From: Comamonadaceae bacterium
GTDB taxonomy: Bacteria > Pseudomonadota > Gammaproteobacteria > Burkholderiales > Burkholderiaceae_C
NCBI GenBank assembly: GCA_947447355.1
Contig: CANFJF010000039.1
Span: forward strand, 1 to 35,093
DNA: 35,093 bases
Direction of reading: 5' to 3'
Below, piece by piece: positions 18,092 through 26,482 of this stretch. The position numbers were made by a program, and so were the translations under genes. Each line of letters starts with the position of its first letter. The first letter of the stretch is position 1. The notes under the pieces are model-generated. The model saw only the letters and a list, made by a program, of their open reading frames with translations, was not told where the DNA came from and made no database searches.

Positions 18092-18146
18092 GTTTTGATT
18101 CCTTGATAAATGGAGATGAGATTGATGGCTTAAATGTGTGTCTGGA

Positions 18147-19994
18147 TCATATCGGCTTGGCCGATGTTGATGTCGGCGTCGGGGCCAGCGGACGGATGCT
18201 GCCGGGCACAACGCGGGCACCCCATTGGCGCACCATGTCTTGCACAAAGGGATCATTTTCAATGACTTCTTCGGCTTGCCGCTGACGCTCCGTCTGGGCC
18301 GCGGTGTTGCGGCGCGCTGGCGTGTCGGTCACAGTACTAACGTCGACCATCAATTGAGTGAGTGCCGGCGTAACAGGCGCATCGGGCAGAGTCAGAAGAC
18401 TGTGAATGGCTTGCAGCAGCTTGTCGCAAGCGCCAGCATTGTTGAGCGACTGGCGCTCGACACGCAAAACCCAAATGCCATCGACCTGCGACTGCAATTC
18501 AGATTGCAAGGCCAACTCGCGCACCAACGCAGTGATCAACTCAGCGCTGATCAGCCCTTGCACCAGCGCAGCCCAATGATCACCGAGCCGCGAAGGCGTG
18601 ACACTTTCCGCGACAACGCTGATGTCACTGATCAGCGGGGTCTGGGACACCTCGACGGAATTTGCTGGCTCAGGCTCTGGCTCGGCCATCTCCGCCACAA
18701 AAGTAACGGGAGCCGGCGCTGGCTCAACCACAGAGCGTAGCGGCACTGGCAACGTCACAGCGGTTGGCGGCGCCAAAGCCACCGGCAACGACGCTGGAAC
18801 CGCAACCGGAGCACCCACCGCCCGAAGCGGTTCAGACTGCGGCTTTTTTGGGGGCTCGACGGCATCCCTCGATGGCGATTCACCGACAGCGCGTTTGAAA
18901 GGCAGCAGCCGCAATAACACCATGGTCAGTGCGGCATATTCATCAGGGGCCAGCCCCAACTCACCACGACCGTGCAGGCACAAGCTATAAAGCAGTTGCG
19001 TTTCATCGGCCGGTAGCAACTGGGCCAGACGCGCAGTTTCGGACACATCAGGGTCGCTGTCATCGTCACTCGCGCCGATGCCGGGCACCGCCTGTAGCAC
19101 CGCCATGCGTTGCAGCACACTGGTCATTTCTTCCAGCGTGGAGGCCGCGCTCAAGCCATTCAAGCGCAACACCTCCGACATTTCAACAATACTTTTGCCA
19201 TCGCCACGCGCCAAGGCGTCGAGCAGTTGGTAAACATAGCTGCGGTCAACGCTGCCAAGCATTTGCCGCACGCCCGCTTCGACCAGCGTGCCAGAGCCAA
19301 AGGCAATCGCCTGGTCGGTGAGCGACAGCGCATCGCGCATGGAACCGCGTGCGGCGCGGGCCAGCAAGCGCAGCGCCTGCGGCTCGGCCGCGACGTCCTC
19401 GGCGGCCAGCACCTGAATCAAATGCTCCAAAATAGTTTCAGGCGCCATCGGTCGCAAATTGAATTGGAGGCAACGCGACAGCACCGTGGCCGGCACTTTT
19501 TGGGGATCAGTCGTAGCGAGCACGAACTTCAGGTAAGCCGGCGGCTCTTCCAGCGTTTTCAACATGGCATTGAAAGCCGTGTTGGTGAGCATGTGAACCT
19601 CGTCAATCATGAAGACTTTGAAGCGGCCAACAACGGGTTTGTAGACCGCTTGCTCCAGCAACTGGGCAATCTCGTCAACGCCGCGATTCGAGGCCGCATC
19701 GAGCTCGGTGTAATCAACAAAACGGCCGCTGTCGATGTCGGTGCACGCCTCGCAAACACCGCAAGGTGTTGCCGTGATATCACCGGTCCCATCAGGGCCT
19801 GTGCAGTTCAGCGACTTGGCCAGAATCCGCGACACCGTGGTCTTGCCGACACCGCGCGTTCCGGTGAACAGATACGCATGATGCAGGCGCTGCGTGCCCA
19901 AGGCATTGCTTAAAGCCTGAACCACATGCGACTGCCCGACCATTTCCGAAAAATTCTTGGGGCGGTATTTACGAGCAAGGACGAGGTAGGACAT
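18147..19994 (-). CDS. dnaX: DNA polymerase III subunits tau (and probably gamma), DnaX
   Basis: This 615-residue protein is the clamp-loader ATPase of the replicative polymerase. The Walker A motif is GTRGVGKT at residues 45-52. Zinc ligands are C64, C78, C81 and C84. Walker B is FMIDEVH (D131, E132), and the SRC motif is at residues 173-175 (LSRCLQF). After residue about 375 comes a Pro/Ala/Val-rich linker, then a C-terminal region expected to bind the polymerase alpha subunit and DnaB helicase. A -1 frameshift signature at codons 383-384 predicts a shorter gamma form of 387 residues (see separate entry). It is divergent from ffs and heads dnaX-ebfC-recR. Confidence 0.97.
   Translation of the reverse strand: MSYLVLARKYRPKNFSEMVGQSHVVQALSNALGTQRLHHAYLFTGTRGVGKTTVSRILAKSLNCTGPDGTGDITATPCGVCEACTDIDSGRFVDYTELDAASNRGVDEIAQLLEQAVYKPVVGRFKVFMIDEVHMLTNTAFNAMLKTLEEPPAYLKFVLATTDPQKVPATVLSRCLQFNLRPMAPETILEHLIQVLAAEDVAAEPQALRLLARAARGSMRDALSLTDQAIAFGSGTLVEAGVRQMLGSVDRSYVYQLLDALARGDGKSIVEMSEVLRLNGLSAASTLEEMTSVLQRMAVLQAVPGIGASDDDSDPDVSETARLAQLLPADETQLLYSLCLHGRGELGLAPDEYAALTMVLLRLLPFKRAVGESPSRDAVEPPKKPQSEPLRAVGAPVAVPASLPVALAPPTAVTLPVPLRSVVEPAPAPVTFVAEMAEPEPEPANSVEVSQTPLISDISVVAESVTPSRLGDHWAALVQGLISAELITALVRELALQSELQSQVDGIWVLRVERQSLNNAGACDKLLQAIHSLLTLPDAPVTPALTQLMVDVSTVTDTPARRNTAAQTERQRQAEEVIENDPFVQDMVRQWGARVVPGSIRPLAPTPTSTSAKPI
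18817..18870 (-). promoter_or_regulatory. Predicted -1 programmed ribosomal frameshift site in dnaX
   Basis: On the minus strand, GAGGGA (18870-18865) precedes the heptamer A-AAA-AAG (18849-18843) by 15 bases. The heptamer is in the slippery register: the zero frame reads CCA AAA AAG. After a -1 slip the next codons are GCC GCA GTC TGA, with the stop at 18834-18832. A stem-loop ACCGC/GCGGT with a UUCGG loop (18831-18817) follows directly. The same elements, in the same order, drive gamma synthesis in E. coli dnaX. Spacing differs somewhat: the stem starts 11 bases after the heptamer rather than about 5-6. Confidence 0.75.
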
Positions 19995-20044
19995 CGCAGC
20001 ATTCTAAAGTGCCCGAAAAATCACCCTGCTGATGAGCAGGTTGG

Positions 20045-20074
20045 TCTTTGCGCGCGCGGCAAGTCCATTACAAT
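20045..20074 (+). promoter_or_regulatory. Probable promoter of ffs
   Basis: TACAAT at 20069-20074 is one mismatch from the -10 consensus and ends five bases before the predicted first base of the SRP RNA (20080). A poor -35 match lies at about 20046-20053 (within CTTTGCGC). The tract between them is G/C-rich, as is often seen at stable-RNA promoters. Confidence 0.6.
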
Positions 20075-20079
20075 TCAAA

Positions 20080-20176
20080 GTGACGGGCCTCCCCGCATGG
20101 TGAAGCGGCCAACCGGGTCAGATGGGGAACCAAGCAGCCCTAACTGTGGAGCCAGTGCCGGGGTCGGGCTCGTCAC
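20080..20176 (+). ncRNA. ffs: Signal recognition particle RNA, small bacterial type (4.5S)
   Basis: This about 97-base RNA binds Ffh to target membrane proteins. The ends pair perfectly (GTGACG at 20080-20085 with CGTCAC at 20171-20176), and the helix continues through GGCCT/GGGCT and CCCCG/CGGGG. The apical domain carries the diagnostic GGTCAG ... GGAA tetraloop ... AGCAGCC arrangement (20116-20139), which forms the two internal loops recognised by Ffh. A T5 tract follows at 20178-20182 and may mark termination. Position divergent to dnaX is usual in related Burkholderiales. Confidence 0.93.
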
Positions 20177-20182
20177 CTTTTT

Positions 20183-20597
20183 CAAACAGAGTGAGCATTC
20201 ATGAGGCTTCCCAGATAGGAAGCCTAAAAAGAAGGCACTTTTGTAACACCTGCCTGTAACACCTAGGTGTCACATTGATAGTCCAACGTGGAGCCGGTAT
20301 TGCAGGATTGACAGGGCTATTTCAACGCGGCAGTTGCCACTACATTCAGGTAGTTTGACCGCTGAATCATCCGCCCCAAAAAATATAAGAACGTTAGGTT
20401 CGTTCACTTGCTTAGACATTGCACGTATAGGGACGCGCTATTCGAGATGGAAAGATCAAGCGGGCCCAAGTCTTCTATAGGGCCGTGCAAAAACCGCTCC
20501 CTATAGATCAGTCAACTTTCCAGACAGTGGCTAAGCCTTCTAGAAGACCAAGCCCTGCAGCTACCAATACTCAATTGATCACCGGGTCAAATTAGCG
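20183..20597. other. 415-base gene-free boundary region with several inverted repeats
   Basis: No credible gene is seen. Visible structure: an 8-bp perfect stem (AGGCTTCC/GGAAGCCT, 20204-20225); a 10-base direct repeat TGTAACACCT at 20242 and 20255 whose second copy overlaps the 12-bp palindrome at 20259-20270; and a 9-bp inverted repeat (TCTATAGGG/CCCTATAGA) with a 16-base loop at 20474-20507. None has a following T tract. It separates the core dnaX/ffs block from the catabolic region. Confidence 0.6.
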
Positions 20598-21479
20598 TCA
20601 GCAGCAGCATGGAGGAGACACAGACCATTCAAGCAACGAAGATAGCGACCGTCCCATCACCCACGGAAGGTCTTCTTTACTGATGAAGTGCAGTGTCTCT
20701 GTGAAATGGGTCACGGCCTCCCTGTACGTGCAAGGAAGACGCGAAACGTCGGACCCCCAAAGCATTCTTTTAGGGCCAAAGGATTGGTAGATCGCTTCTA
20801 AGTAGCCATTGAAATTTCGATATGGATAAGGCGCATTGCTGTAGCACGGCACTGCCGACGTTTTGATCGCAACGTTAGAACGACGCGCCAGCGGCAGCAC
20901 CTTCTTCAAGTCCTCACCACATTCAGCATCCCGGTGCTGGCTGTGCATTCCAAGGTGATCAACTATCAACGTCAGATTCGGGTAACGGCTGGCGATGCGA
21001 TCAATGTCTTCCATTCGACCCGGTGCCAGCAGCATCACAGGTATTCGGTAGCTCTCGCAGCGGGTCCAAAAGTCGTCAAGGATACCGTCAGTCAACCAGC
21101 TCGCCCACTGCGGCTTGTGAAAAGTCATGCGGATGCCCGCCATGTGCGGTTGATCGCGCCATGTAGGAAGTTGGGCTAAAGCCCCTGGAGCAGTCGGGTC
21201 AAAGCGGCCCATCACTAAAAATCGACCGGGGTACTTGGCAGCCGTCTCGAGTGCGAACAGGTTGCTGTCACCCACAGGCGAGGGCGGCACGATGATCGCG
21301 CGGTTCACGCCTGCTGCGTTCATCATGCCGGTCATCTCCAACCCGTTGATCGGCTCAGCTCGGTGAGGACGTGCGCCGGGCACCGCCACAAAACTAGGTG
21401 TGCCTTGATTTTCAGAGGGCCATGGGCGGTCCGGGCGATGGGCCTCCCAAACATGGACCTGAGCATCGGTGATGATCAT
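20598..21479 (-). CDS. Amidohydrolase_2-family TIM-barrel hydrolase/decarboxylase
   Basis: This 293-residue protein belongs to the amidohydrolase-related family that includes LigI-type lactonases and aromatic-acid decarboxylases. It starts MIITDAQVHVWEA, so the usual HxH metal pair is Q7/H9. IVDHLGMHS gives the barrel-5 histidine and MLWGSDVSRL the barrel-8 aspartate. The first-His replacement is seen in some relatives and suggests altered or no metal binding. The last residues (SVSPPCCC) are unusual. It is the third gene of a leftward Bug-amidohydrolase-amidohydrolase group, 14 bases after the second. The substrate is unknown. Confidence 0.85.
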   Translation of the reverse strand: MIITDAQVHVWEAHRPDRPWPSENQGTPSFVAVPGARPHRAEPINGLEMTGMMNAAGVNRAIIVPPSPVGDSNLFALETAAKYPGRFLVMGRFDPTAPGALAQLPTWRDQPHMAGIRMTFHKPQWASWLTDGILDDFWTRCESYRIPVMLLAPGRMEDIDRIASRYPNLTLIVDHLGMHSQHRDAECGEDLKKVLPLARRSNVAIKTSAVPCYSNAPYPYRNFNGYLEAIYQSFGPKRMLWGSDVSRLPCTYREAVTHFTETLHFISKEDLPWVMGRSLSSLLEWSVSPPCCC

Positions 21480-21493
21480 GCGCGCAGTCTTAT

Positions 21494-22312
21494 TTAACGG
21501 AAGTACAGATCAATGGCATTACGGTCCATCACCCGGCGGTTTCGGGCGTCCGGCACCGCCTCGCCATACCAGTCCAGAGTGCTTTGGTACGTCGTGGATT
21601 CAGCCCCAACGAATGGACAGTCGCTGGCCCAAAGTAAACGCTCGTAGCCCACTTGGCGGGCCATCTCACGAGCCAGCCCAACTGAGTGCGGGCCGAGCCT
21701 ATAGCCGGCGGAGAGCTTGACCCAGGTGTTCCCTTTCTGAACCGCGCGAACAGTCGCTTGAAAGCCCTCGCATTTTTCGAGCAACTTTGGATCAGGCCGC
21801 GCAATGTGGTCAATGACAATCTTGACGCCCGATTTCAAAAGAGCAGGAAGCACTAAGGGAATGCGAGGTCCATCCAGATGAAGATGAACATGCCAGTTCA
21901 GGTCGGCAAGCCGCCAAAGAAAGCGTCGGTACTCCCAACTGTCAAGATCTGGAAGTTGGGGCATGCTGATGAAAGGTAGCCGCACACCCACAATACCGTC
22001 ACGAGCGAGTTGATCCAGTTCGTGCCGCCCGACTGTGGGCTCAAGAATCACTGTGCCTCGCCAGAGCGGCCGCGAACGCAGAGACTTGACCACATAATCG
22101 TTGCAATCTGCCCAAGGACTGGCTGCTGCAATGACGCAAAATTTGACGCCGTGGGTATCAAGCGTTGACTCTAGCTTCTCAGCTGTGAAATCGTAGTCTG
22201 GGGCGTGCCGGGGATCAGGCATCAGGGGCATTGAGCGCTTAAAAATATGCACATGGGTGTCGATCAGCGGGGCATCTGGCAACTGTGATCGGGTAGTCGG
22301 GATAATGCTCAT
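21494..22312 (-). CDS. Amidohydrolase_2-family TIM-barrel hydrolase
   Basis: This 272-residue protein has the complete amidohydrolase_2 signature: IDTHVHIF (H20, H22), VIDHIARPD for the barrel-5 histidine and LLWASDCPFVG for the barrel-8 aspartate. Relatives hydrolyse lactones formed in aromatic degradation (2-pyrone-4,6-dicarboxylate, sulfomuconolactone) or decarboxylate hydroxybenzoates. ATG 22312 is chosen because it lies five bases after the Bug gene stop and has AAGGT upstream; a longer start would overlap that gene. It is probably translated together with its neighbours. Confidence 0.88.
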   Translation of the reverse strand: MSIIPTTRSQLPDAPLIDTHVHIFKRSMPLMPDPRHAPDYDFTAEKLESTLDTHGVKFCVIAAASPWADCNDYVVKSLRSRPLWRGTVILEPTVGRHELDQLARDGIVGVRLPFISMPQLPDLDSWEYRRFLWRLADLNWHVHLHLDGPRIPLVLPALLKSGVKIVIDHIARPDPKLLEKCEGFQATVRAVQKGNTWVKLSAGYRLGPHSVGLAREMARQVGYERLLWASDCPFVGAESTTYQSTLDWYGEAVPDARNRRVMDRNAIDLYFR

Positions 22313-22317
22313 ACGAA

Positions 22318-23331
22318 TCAGACCTTGAGCTTGGCAAGCTGAATCACCTGAGCCCACTTACGTCGATCCCGTTCAAATACATCCGCCATCTCCGCCGACG
22401 AACTGGTACGAGGCTCGACGCCAAGATCCAGCAGGCGCTTGCGCATGTCGGGGCTGGCAATAACTTCGCGCAAGGCTTTTCCGATGGCCTCGACGACAGC
22501 AACTGGCGTCCCTTTTGGGGCATACAACGCGTTCCAACCGGTGACTTCGTAGTCAGGCACACCGGCCTCTTTCACGGTCGGAACGTTGGGCAACCAAGTG
22601 GTTCTGGATGGCCCAGTCGTCGCCAAAGCGCGCAACACACCACTCTCAATACCGCCGCGCAAGGCAGCATAGGACTCGAAGCCGACGTCAATGTCACCGC
22701 GTTGCAGCGCCAATTGCACCTCGCCAGACGTCTTAAAGGGCACCAAGGTAGCGTTAAGCCGGGTGACCGATTTGAAGAGTTCGGCCGACAAGTGCTGGGT
22801 ACTGCCGGGATTGATAGTTCCAAAGGTCAGTTGCCTGCGGCCACCTTCAAGCACCAATGCGCGCAGGTCGGTGAATTGACTGTCTTTACCCACCAATAAA
22901 TTGAGGTCGAAGTAAGCGAGTGACGAGATCGGTACAAAGTCTGCCTGCGGGTCAAATGGCAACTTGAGTAGAGACTTGGAAATGGCCGTGCCATTGCTGA
23001 ACAAAATCAGATGATGACCATCAGCAGGAGCTGACGAAATCACGCTGGCGGCGACCACACCACCAGCGCCTGGTCGGTTCTCGACAAGCACAGGTTGAGC
23101 GAATTTCTCGGCTAGTTTTTGCCCTGCGAGTCGAGTCGAGATGTCTGCCAGACCCCCCGGACCAAACGGAACGACGATACGGATTGTCTGCGATGGAAAC
23201 GCTGCCTGGGCACTTGTGACACCAGGCCAGGCCATAGAACCAAGGGATACCCCTAGAGCTGTACGCAAGATCTGTCGCCGGTCGGGCAGTTTGGCTGGGT
23301 TGTCGGAGCGGGTGTGTTCTGGCAAAGGCAT
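22318..23331 (-). CDS. Bug/TctC-family periplasmic solute receptor (Tat-type signal)
   Basis: This roughly 337-residue protein belongs to the Bug family, which binds carboxylates in the periplasm, either for tripartite tricarboxylate transport or as sensors. A twin-arginine signal (DRRQILRTALGVSLG) precedes the mature part. The family hallmark segments are visible: IRIVVPFGPGGLADISTRL, VENRPGAGG and LPFDPQADFVPIS. ATG 23331 is preferred over an in-frame TTG at 23364 because GGAG stands nine bases upstream. No TctA/TctB membrane genes are nearby. It opens a leftward group with two amidohydrolases, after the LysR gene. Confidence 0.9.
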   Translation of the reverse strand: MPLPEHTRSDNPAKLPDRRQILRTALGVSLGSMAWPGVTSAQAAFPSQTIRIVVPFGPGGLADISTRLAGQKLAEKFAQPVLVENRPGAGGVVAASVISSAPADGHHLILFSNGTAISKSLLKLPFDPQADFVPISSLAYFDLNLLVGKDSQFTDLRALVLEGGRRQLTFGTINPGSTQHLSAELFKSVTRLNATLVPFKTSGEVQLALQRGDIDVGFESYAALRGGIESGVLRALATTGPSRTTWLPNVPTVKEAGVPDYEVTGWNALYAPKGTPVAVVEAIGKALREVIASPDMRKRLLDLGVEPRTSSSAEMADVFERDRRKWAQVIQLAKLKV

Positions 23332-23347
23332 GGGGGAGGTCTCCGAA

Positions 23348-23365
23348 TTTGAGTTTGTACTCAAA
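23348..23365. promoter_or_regulatory. Inverted repeat between lysR and the Bug gene
   Basis: TTTGAGT and ACTCAAA form a perfect 7-bp inverted repeat with a 4-base spacer, 16 bases before the Bug ATG and directly upstream of its GGAG. It could be a regulator operator or, as RNA, a hairpin affecting ribosome access. It has no T tract suited to a terminator. Confidence 0.45.
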
Positions 23366-23426
23366 GTCTAGTGAGACCATAGCCCACATGGCAAGTGAAT
23401 ATTATTTGCGTCTCGCTGCTATGCAT

Positions 23427-24332
23427 TTATGAAACGGCTATGGCCGCATGCTCCTGAATAAGAGCCACGAAGGTATCCGCTATCAAGCGCGGGGCACCCA
23501 TTAAAGGCACGCCCTCTGGCGTCAGCAAGACAAGCATGCGACCAATTTCGGGCTTACACAAAGGCACCACGGCCAGTCCGTCTTGCGGCGAAACGGCCAG
23601 TGCAGGCACTACGGTCAGCCCTAAGCCTGCGCGCACCATTTGCAGGGCCATCGCCGTGCGCTGAGTTTCATAGACCCATTTCAAACGTTCGCGGAAGGGG
23701 CCCAGAGTTTCATCAATCGTGGCACTGTTACCGGATGGCAGACTGATGCGAATCAGACTCTCGGATTCCAGCGTAGACCAGTCGACAGAGGGCAGCCTCG
23801 CCAGCGCGTGTTCTCGCGGACAAACCAGGACAAATCGCTCGCGGGCTACAGGTTCCATCCGCAGGCCAGCAGGGGCACTTTGCTCCAATGTCAGACCAAA
23901 TGCACATGAGCCAGCTTGCACCAGTTCCACGATTTCGCCAGGCGAGCTGTCAAACACGCGAATCCGAACGCCAGGCAGCAGCGCTTCTACCCGGTGCAAA
24001 GCATGCACCAATACGCCGGCGGCGACCGTTGGGAGGCAAGCCAGCGTGACCCAGGCTGGTGCAACCTGCCCGCTTGTACGCGCGACCGCCAAAGACTCCT
24101 CGAGTTGTATCACTGACTGCCGCGCTCGTGGCAGCATGGCCTCTCCGGCTTGGGTGAGCGTTGCGCCGCGCGAAGTGCGCACTATCAGCTCTACCCCTAG
24201 ACTTTCTTCAAGCTTTCGCATGCGGTGGCTGACAGCCGCTTGGGTCAGGTGTAGCCGGGCTGCAGCAAGCCCGAAGGTTCCGCATTCGGCAACGGCCAGA
24301 AAAGCCTGAATGCCCAGAAAATCAATATGCAC
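23427..24332 (-). CDS. LysR-family transcriptional regulator
   Basis: This 301-residue regulator has an N-terminal winged helix-turn-helix (FLAVAECGTFGLAAARLHLTQAAVSHRMRKLEESLG, residues about 11-46) and a C-terminal effector-binding domain of the periplasmic-binding-protein fold (from about residue 92). The length is standard. It is divergent from the Bug-amidohydrolase pair at 24470-26351 and lies upstream, in the same direction, of the Bug-amidohydrolase-amidohydrolase group. It probably controls one or both groups in response to their substrate, which is unknown. Confidence 0.93.
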   Translation of the reverse strand: MHIDFLGIQAFLAVAECGTFGLAAARLHLTQAAVSHRMRKLEESLGVELIVRTSRGATLTQAGEAMLPRARQSVIQLEESLAVARTSGQVAPAWVTLACLPTVAAGVLVHALHRVEALLPGVRIRVFDSSPGEIVELVQAGSCAFGLTLEQSAPAGLRMEPVARERFVLVCPREHALARLPSVDWSTLESESLIRISLPSGNSATIDETLGPFRERLKWVYETQRTAMALQMVRAGLGLTVVPALAVSPQDGLAVVPLCKPEIGRMLVLLTPEGVPLMGAPRLIADTFVALIQEHAAIAVS

Positions 24333-24469
24333 TTTATGTCTCCGTTGGCGCGAGTCGAATTATGTACGGGCGGTCAGCACATTAGAAACTTTCATTGGTG
24401 CAGAGTTTCCAGCTCTGGTTTACTCACAAACAATGCACCTGATGTAGAACCCAGAAGGAGATAGATTCC
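24333..24469. promoter_or_regulatory. Divergent promoter region between lysR and the rightward Bug gene
   Basis: The 137 bases hold a dyad CAGAG-N7-CTCTG at 24401-24417 that may be a LysR binding site, although the classical T-N11-A box is not clearly satisfied. AAGGAGA stands just before the Bug ATG. No confident -35/-10 pair could be fixed. Confidence 0.4.
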
Positions 24470-25447
24470 ATGCAAATAAAAAATATACGACGTAGCCTGC
24501 TCACTGGGTGCGCCGGAATACTTGGGGCCATGGCTATCACAGCCCACGCCGCTTACCCTGATCGCCCCATACGACTAATTGTCCCCTTCTCTGCAGGCGG
24601 CACCGTTGACGCAGTAGCCCGAACCTTGGGGGCGCAGTTGAGCCATGTGATGAATACCCCAGTGCTCATCGAAAACGTGCCTGGTGCCGGCGGCGCGCTG
24701 GCTACGCAGCGAGTGATCAGGTCGGCACCCGATGGCTACACATTACTGTTCACCACCCCAAACCACACGATCAATCCCGCGCTGAATGACAAAATTGGCT
24801 TCGACACCGCCCGCGACTTAACAGCTATCTCTCTCGTTGCCCAGATTCCGGAGCTGCTCATTGCGAACGCCAGCCAGCCTTATTCAGATTTCGCTGGCTT
24901 CGTGAAGTACGCCACGTCCAATCCGGGGAAGCTGAACTACGCATCCGCTGGCAACGGTACCCTACCGCACATCACCATGGAATTGCTGCAGCAAAAACTA
25001 GGCTTGCAAATGACTCACGTCCCCTACAAGGGTGCGGCACCGGCACTCAACGATGTGCTGTCGGGCGTTGTGGCACTGAAGTACGACACCATCGCCACAT
25101 CGTCTGGCCATATCCGCAATGGACGCATCAAACCCTTGGCCATCGCCAGTCTTAAGCGCTCTCCGCTAATGCCGGATGTACCGACCATCTCTGAGTCTGG
25201 ACTTCCAGGCTACCAGGGCATCCTCTGGATGGGTGTGTTGGCCCCGGCCGGCACGCCTCGCGATATTGTCGACATGATGAATCGCAGCTTGCGAACGACA
25301 CTGCGAGATCCGGGCGTACTGAAACAACTAGAGGCCAATGGCGTCGAGACCGTCGGCAACACGCCGACAGAATTTGAAAAGTTAATCGACACCGAGTTAC
25401 GCCAATGGGCGGATCTGGTCAAAAGTTCAAACATCAAGGCTTACTGA
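24470..25447 (+). CDS. Bug/TctC-family periplasmic solute receptor
   Basis: This 325-residue protein has a Sec signal peptide ending near AITAHAAYP. The Bug core follows: YPDRPIRLIVPFSAGGTVD, VLIENVPGAGGALATQRV, APDGYTLLFTTPNH and the C-terminal region VPTISESGLPGYQGILW. It should bind an organic anion in the periplasm. The start is supported by a strong Shine-Dalgarno (AAGGAGA). An amidohydrolase gene starts four bases after its stop, so the receptor and enzyme probably serve the same compound. No membrane partner is encoded nearby. Confidence 0.93.
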   Translation: MQIKNIRRSLLTGCAGILGAMAITAHAAYPDRPIRLIVPFSAGGTVDAVARTLGAQLSHVMNTPVLIENVPGAGGALATQRVIRSAPDGYTLLFTTPNHTINPALNDKIGFDTARDLTAISLVAQIPELLIANASQPYSDFAGFVKYATSNPGKLNYASAGNGTLPHITMELLQQKLGLQMTHVPYKGAAPALNDVLSGVVALKYDTIATSSGHIRNGRIKPLAIASLKRSPLMPDVPTISESGLPGYQGILWMGVLAPAGTPRDIVDMMNRSLRTTLRDPGVLKQLEANGVETVGNTPTEFEKLIDTELRQWADLVKSSNIKAY

Positions 25448-25451
25448 AACC

Positions 25452-26351
25452 ATGACAGCTAACTCAGAAAGTCAGGTCGCGACACCACCCATCACGCCAC
25501 CACCTGATCCAATCACGCGCAAGCCGACATTAAAAGCGCCGCTAGGGGCCATCGACTGCCATGTACATTTGTTCGGACCCTCAAGCCAATGGCCTTTTCA
25601 CCCCGGTAGCCGATACACGTCCCTTGATGCGCTACCAGAGACACAGATCGCGATGCAGGATACGCTCGGTTTGGCGGGCTCGGTCGTGGTTAGCGGCGGT
25701 GGCTACGGACAAGACACACAACATCTTGAGGAAATATTGACCCGATTTCCTAAGCGCTTTCGCGGTGTCGCACTGTTGCCGGATGACGTGACGCGTGATC
25801 ATGTCGCTAGGCTCGATCGTTTGGGTGTCCGAGGTGCACGCTTTGTCAGTGCAGGTCACCGGGGCGCCCTTCCTCGCTTGTCAAAACGCGTGATCGACTT
25901 GGTAGCGGACTTTGGCTGGCACGTTCAGTTTTACCCAGCCGGCGATGATCTGCTTGCCCATGAACAGGAACTGCTGTCCCTGCCAGTCCCTGTGGTCTTG
26001 GACCATTTCGCAGCGGTGCCTGCAACTGGAGGCACCTCACAGCCCGCTTTCCAATGCCTACTGCGCATGCTGTCGACTGGCCGTGTCTGGGTAAAACTCT
26101 CTGGTCCCATGCGCTGCTCGCCTAGCGACATGCCTTACAGCGACGTCACACCTCTGGCATTCGCCCTGGTAGCCCATGCACCTGAACGGCTGCTTTGGGG
26201 CAGCGATTGGCCACACGTCAACATGGTGGGCCGTCATATGCCTAACGACGGTGACCTCTTCGACTTACTGGGTGAATGGGTGCCCGATGAAGAGACACGT
26301 CGCCGCATTCTGGTCGATCACCCTCGAGAAATCTACGGGTTTAATCAATGA
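25452..26351 (+). CDS. Amidohydrolase_2-family TIM-barrel hydrolase
   Basis: This 299-residue protein has a Pro/Thr-rich N-terminal extension of about 30 residues. The family signature follows: AIDCHVHLFG (H37, H39), VVLDHFAAVP and LLWGSDWPHVNM, which supply the His and Asp ligands of the barrel. The pattern resembles LigI-type 2-pyrone-4,6-dicarboxylate lactonases and related amidohydrolases, but the substrate is not shown. It is tightly linked to the upstream Bug gene (4-base gap) and converges on the flavin monooxygenase at 26610-27806. Confidence 0.9.
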   Translation: MTANSESQVATPPITPPPDPITRKPTLKAPLGAIDCHVHLFGPSSQWPFHPGSRYTSLDALPETQIAMQDTLGLAGSVVVSGGGYGQDTQHLEEILTRFPKRFRGVALLPDDVTRDHVARLDRLGVRGARFVSAGHRGALPRLSKRVIDLVADFGWHVQFYPAGDDLLAHEQELLSLPVPVVLDHFAAVPATGGTSQPAFQCLLRMLSTGRVWVKLSGPMRCSPSDMPYSDVTPLAFALVAHAPERLLWGSDWPHVNMVGRHMPNDGDLFDLLGEWVPDEETRRRILVDHPREIYGFNQ

Positions 26352-26482
26352 CGGTAATATGAATTGTTCGAGCAGCAGCCTCCAAAGCGGCAACATTTCT
26401 GACATGTCAATTACCGCGTTGCTTGCCGCTGCTCGTGAGTCCCTTGTCGGTGGTTTTTTGGATGAGATGAATTGGGTTTGTG

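Noticed and set aside
19110..19913. Plus-strand open frame of 267 codons opposite dnaX
   Set aside because: Its translation is Arg/His/Gln-rich without any domain, and the opposite strand encodes the conserved ATPase core of DnaX.
20204..20225. Possible terminator hairpin after ffs
   Set aside because: The 8-bp stem is perfect, but it is followed by A on the plus strand and has no T tract on the minus strand. The T tract directly after ffs (20178-20182) is the better stop.
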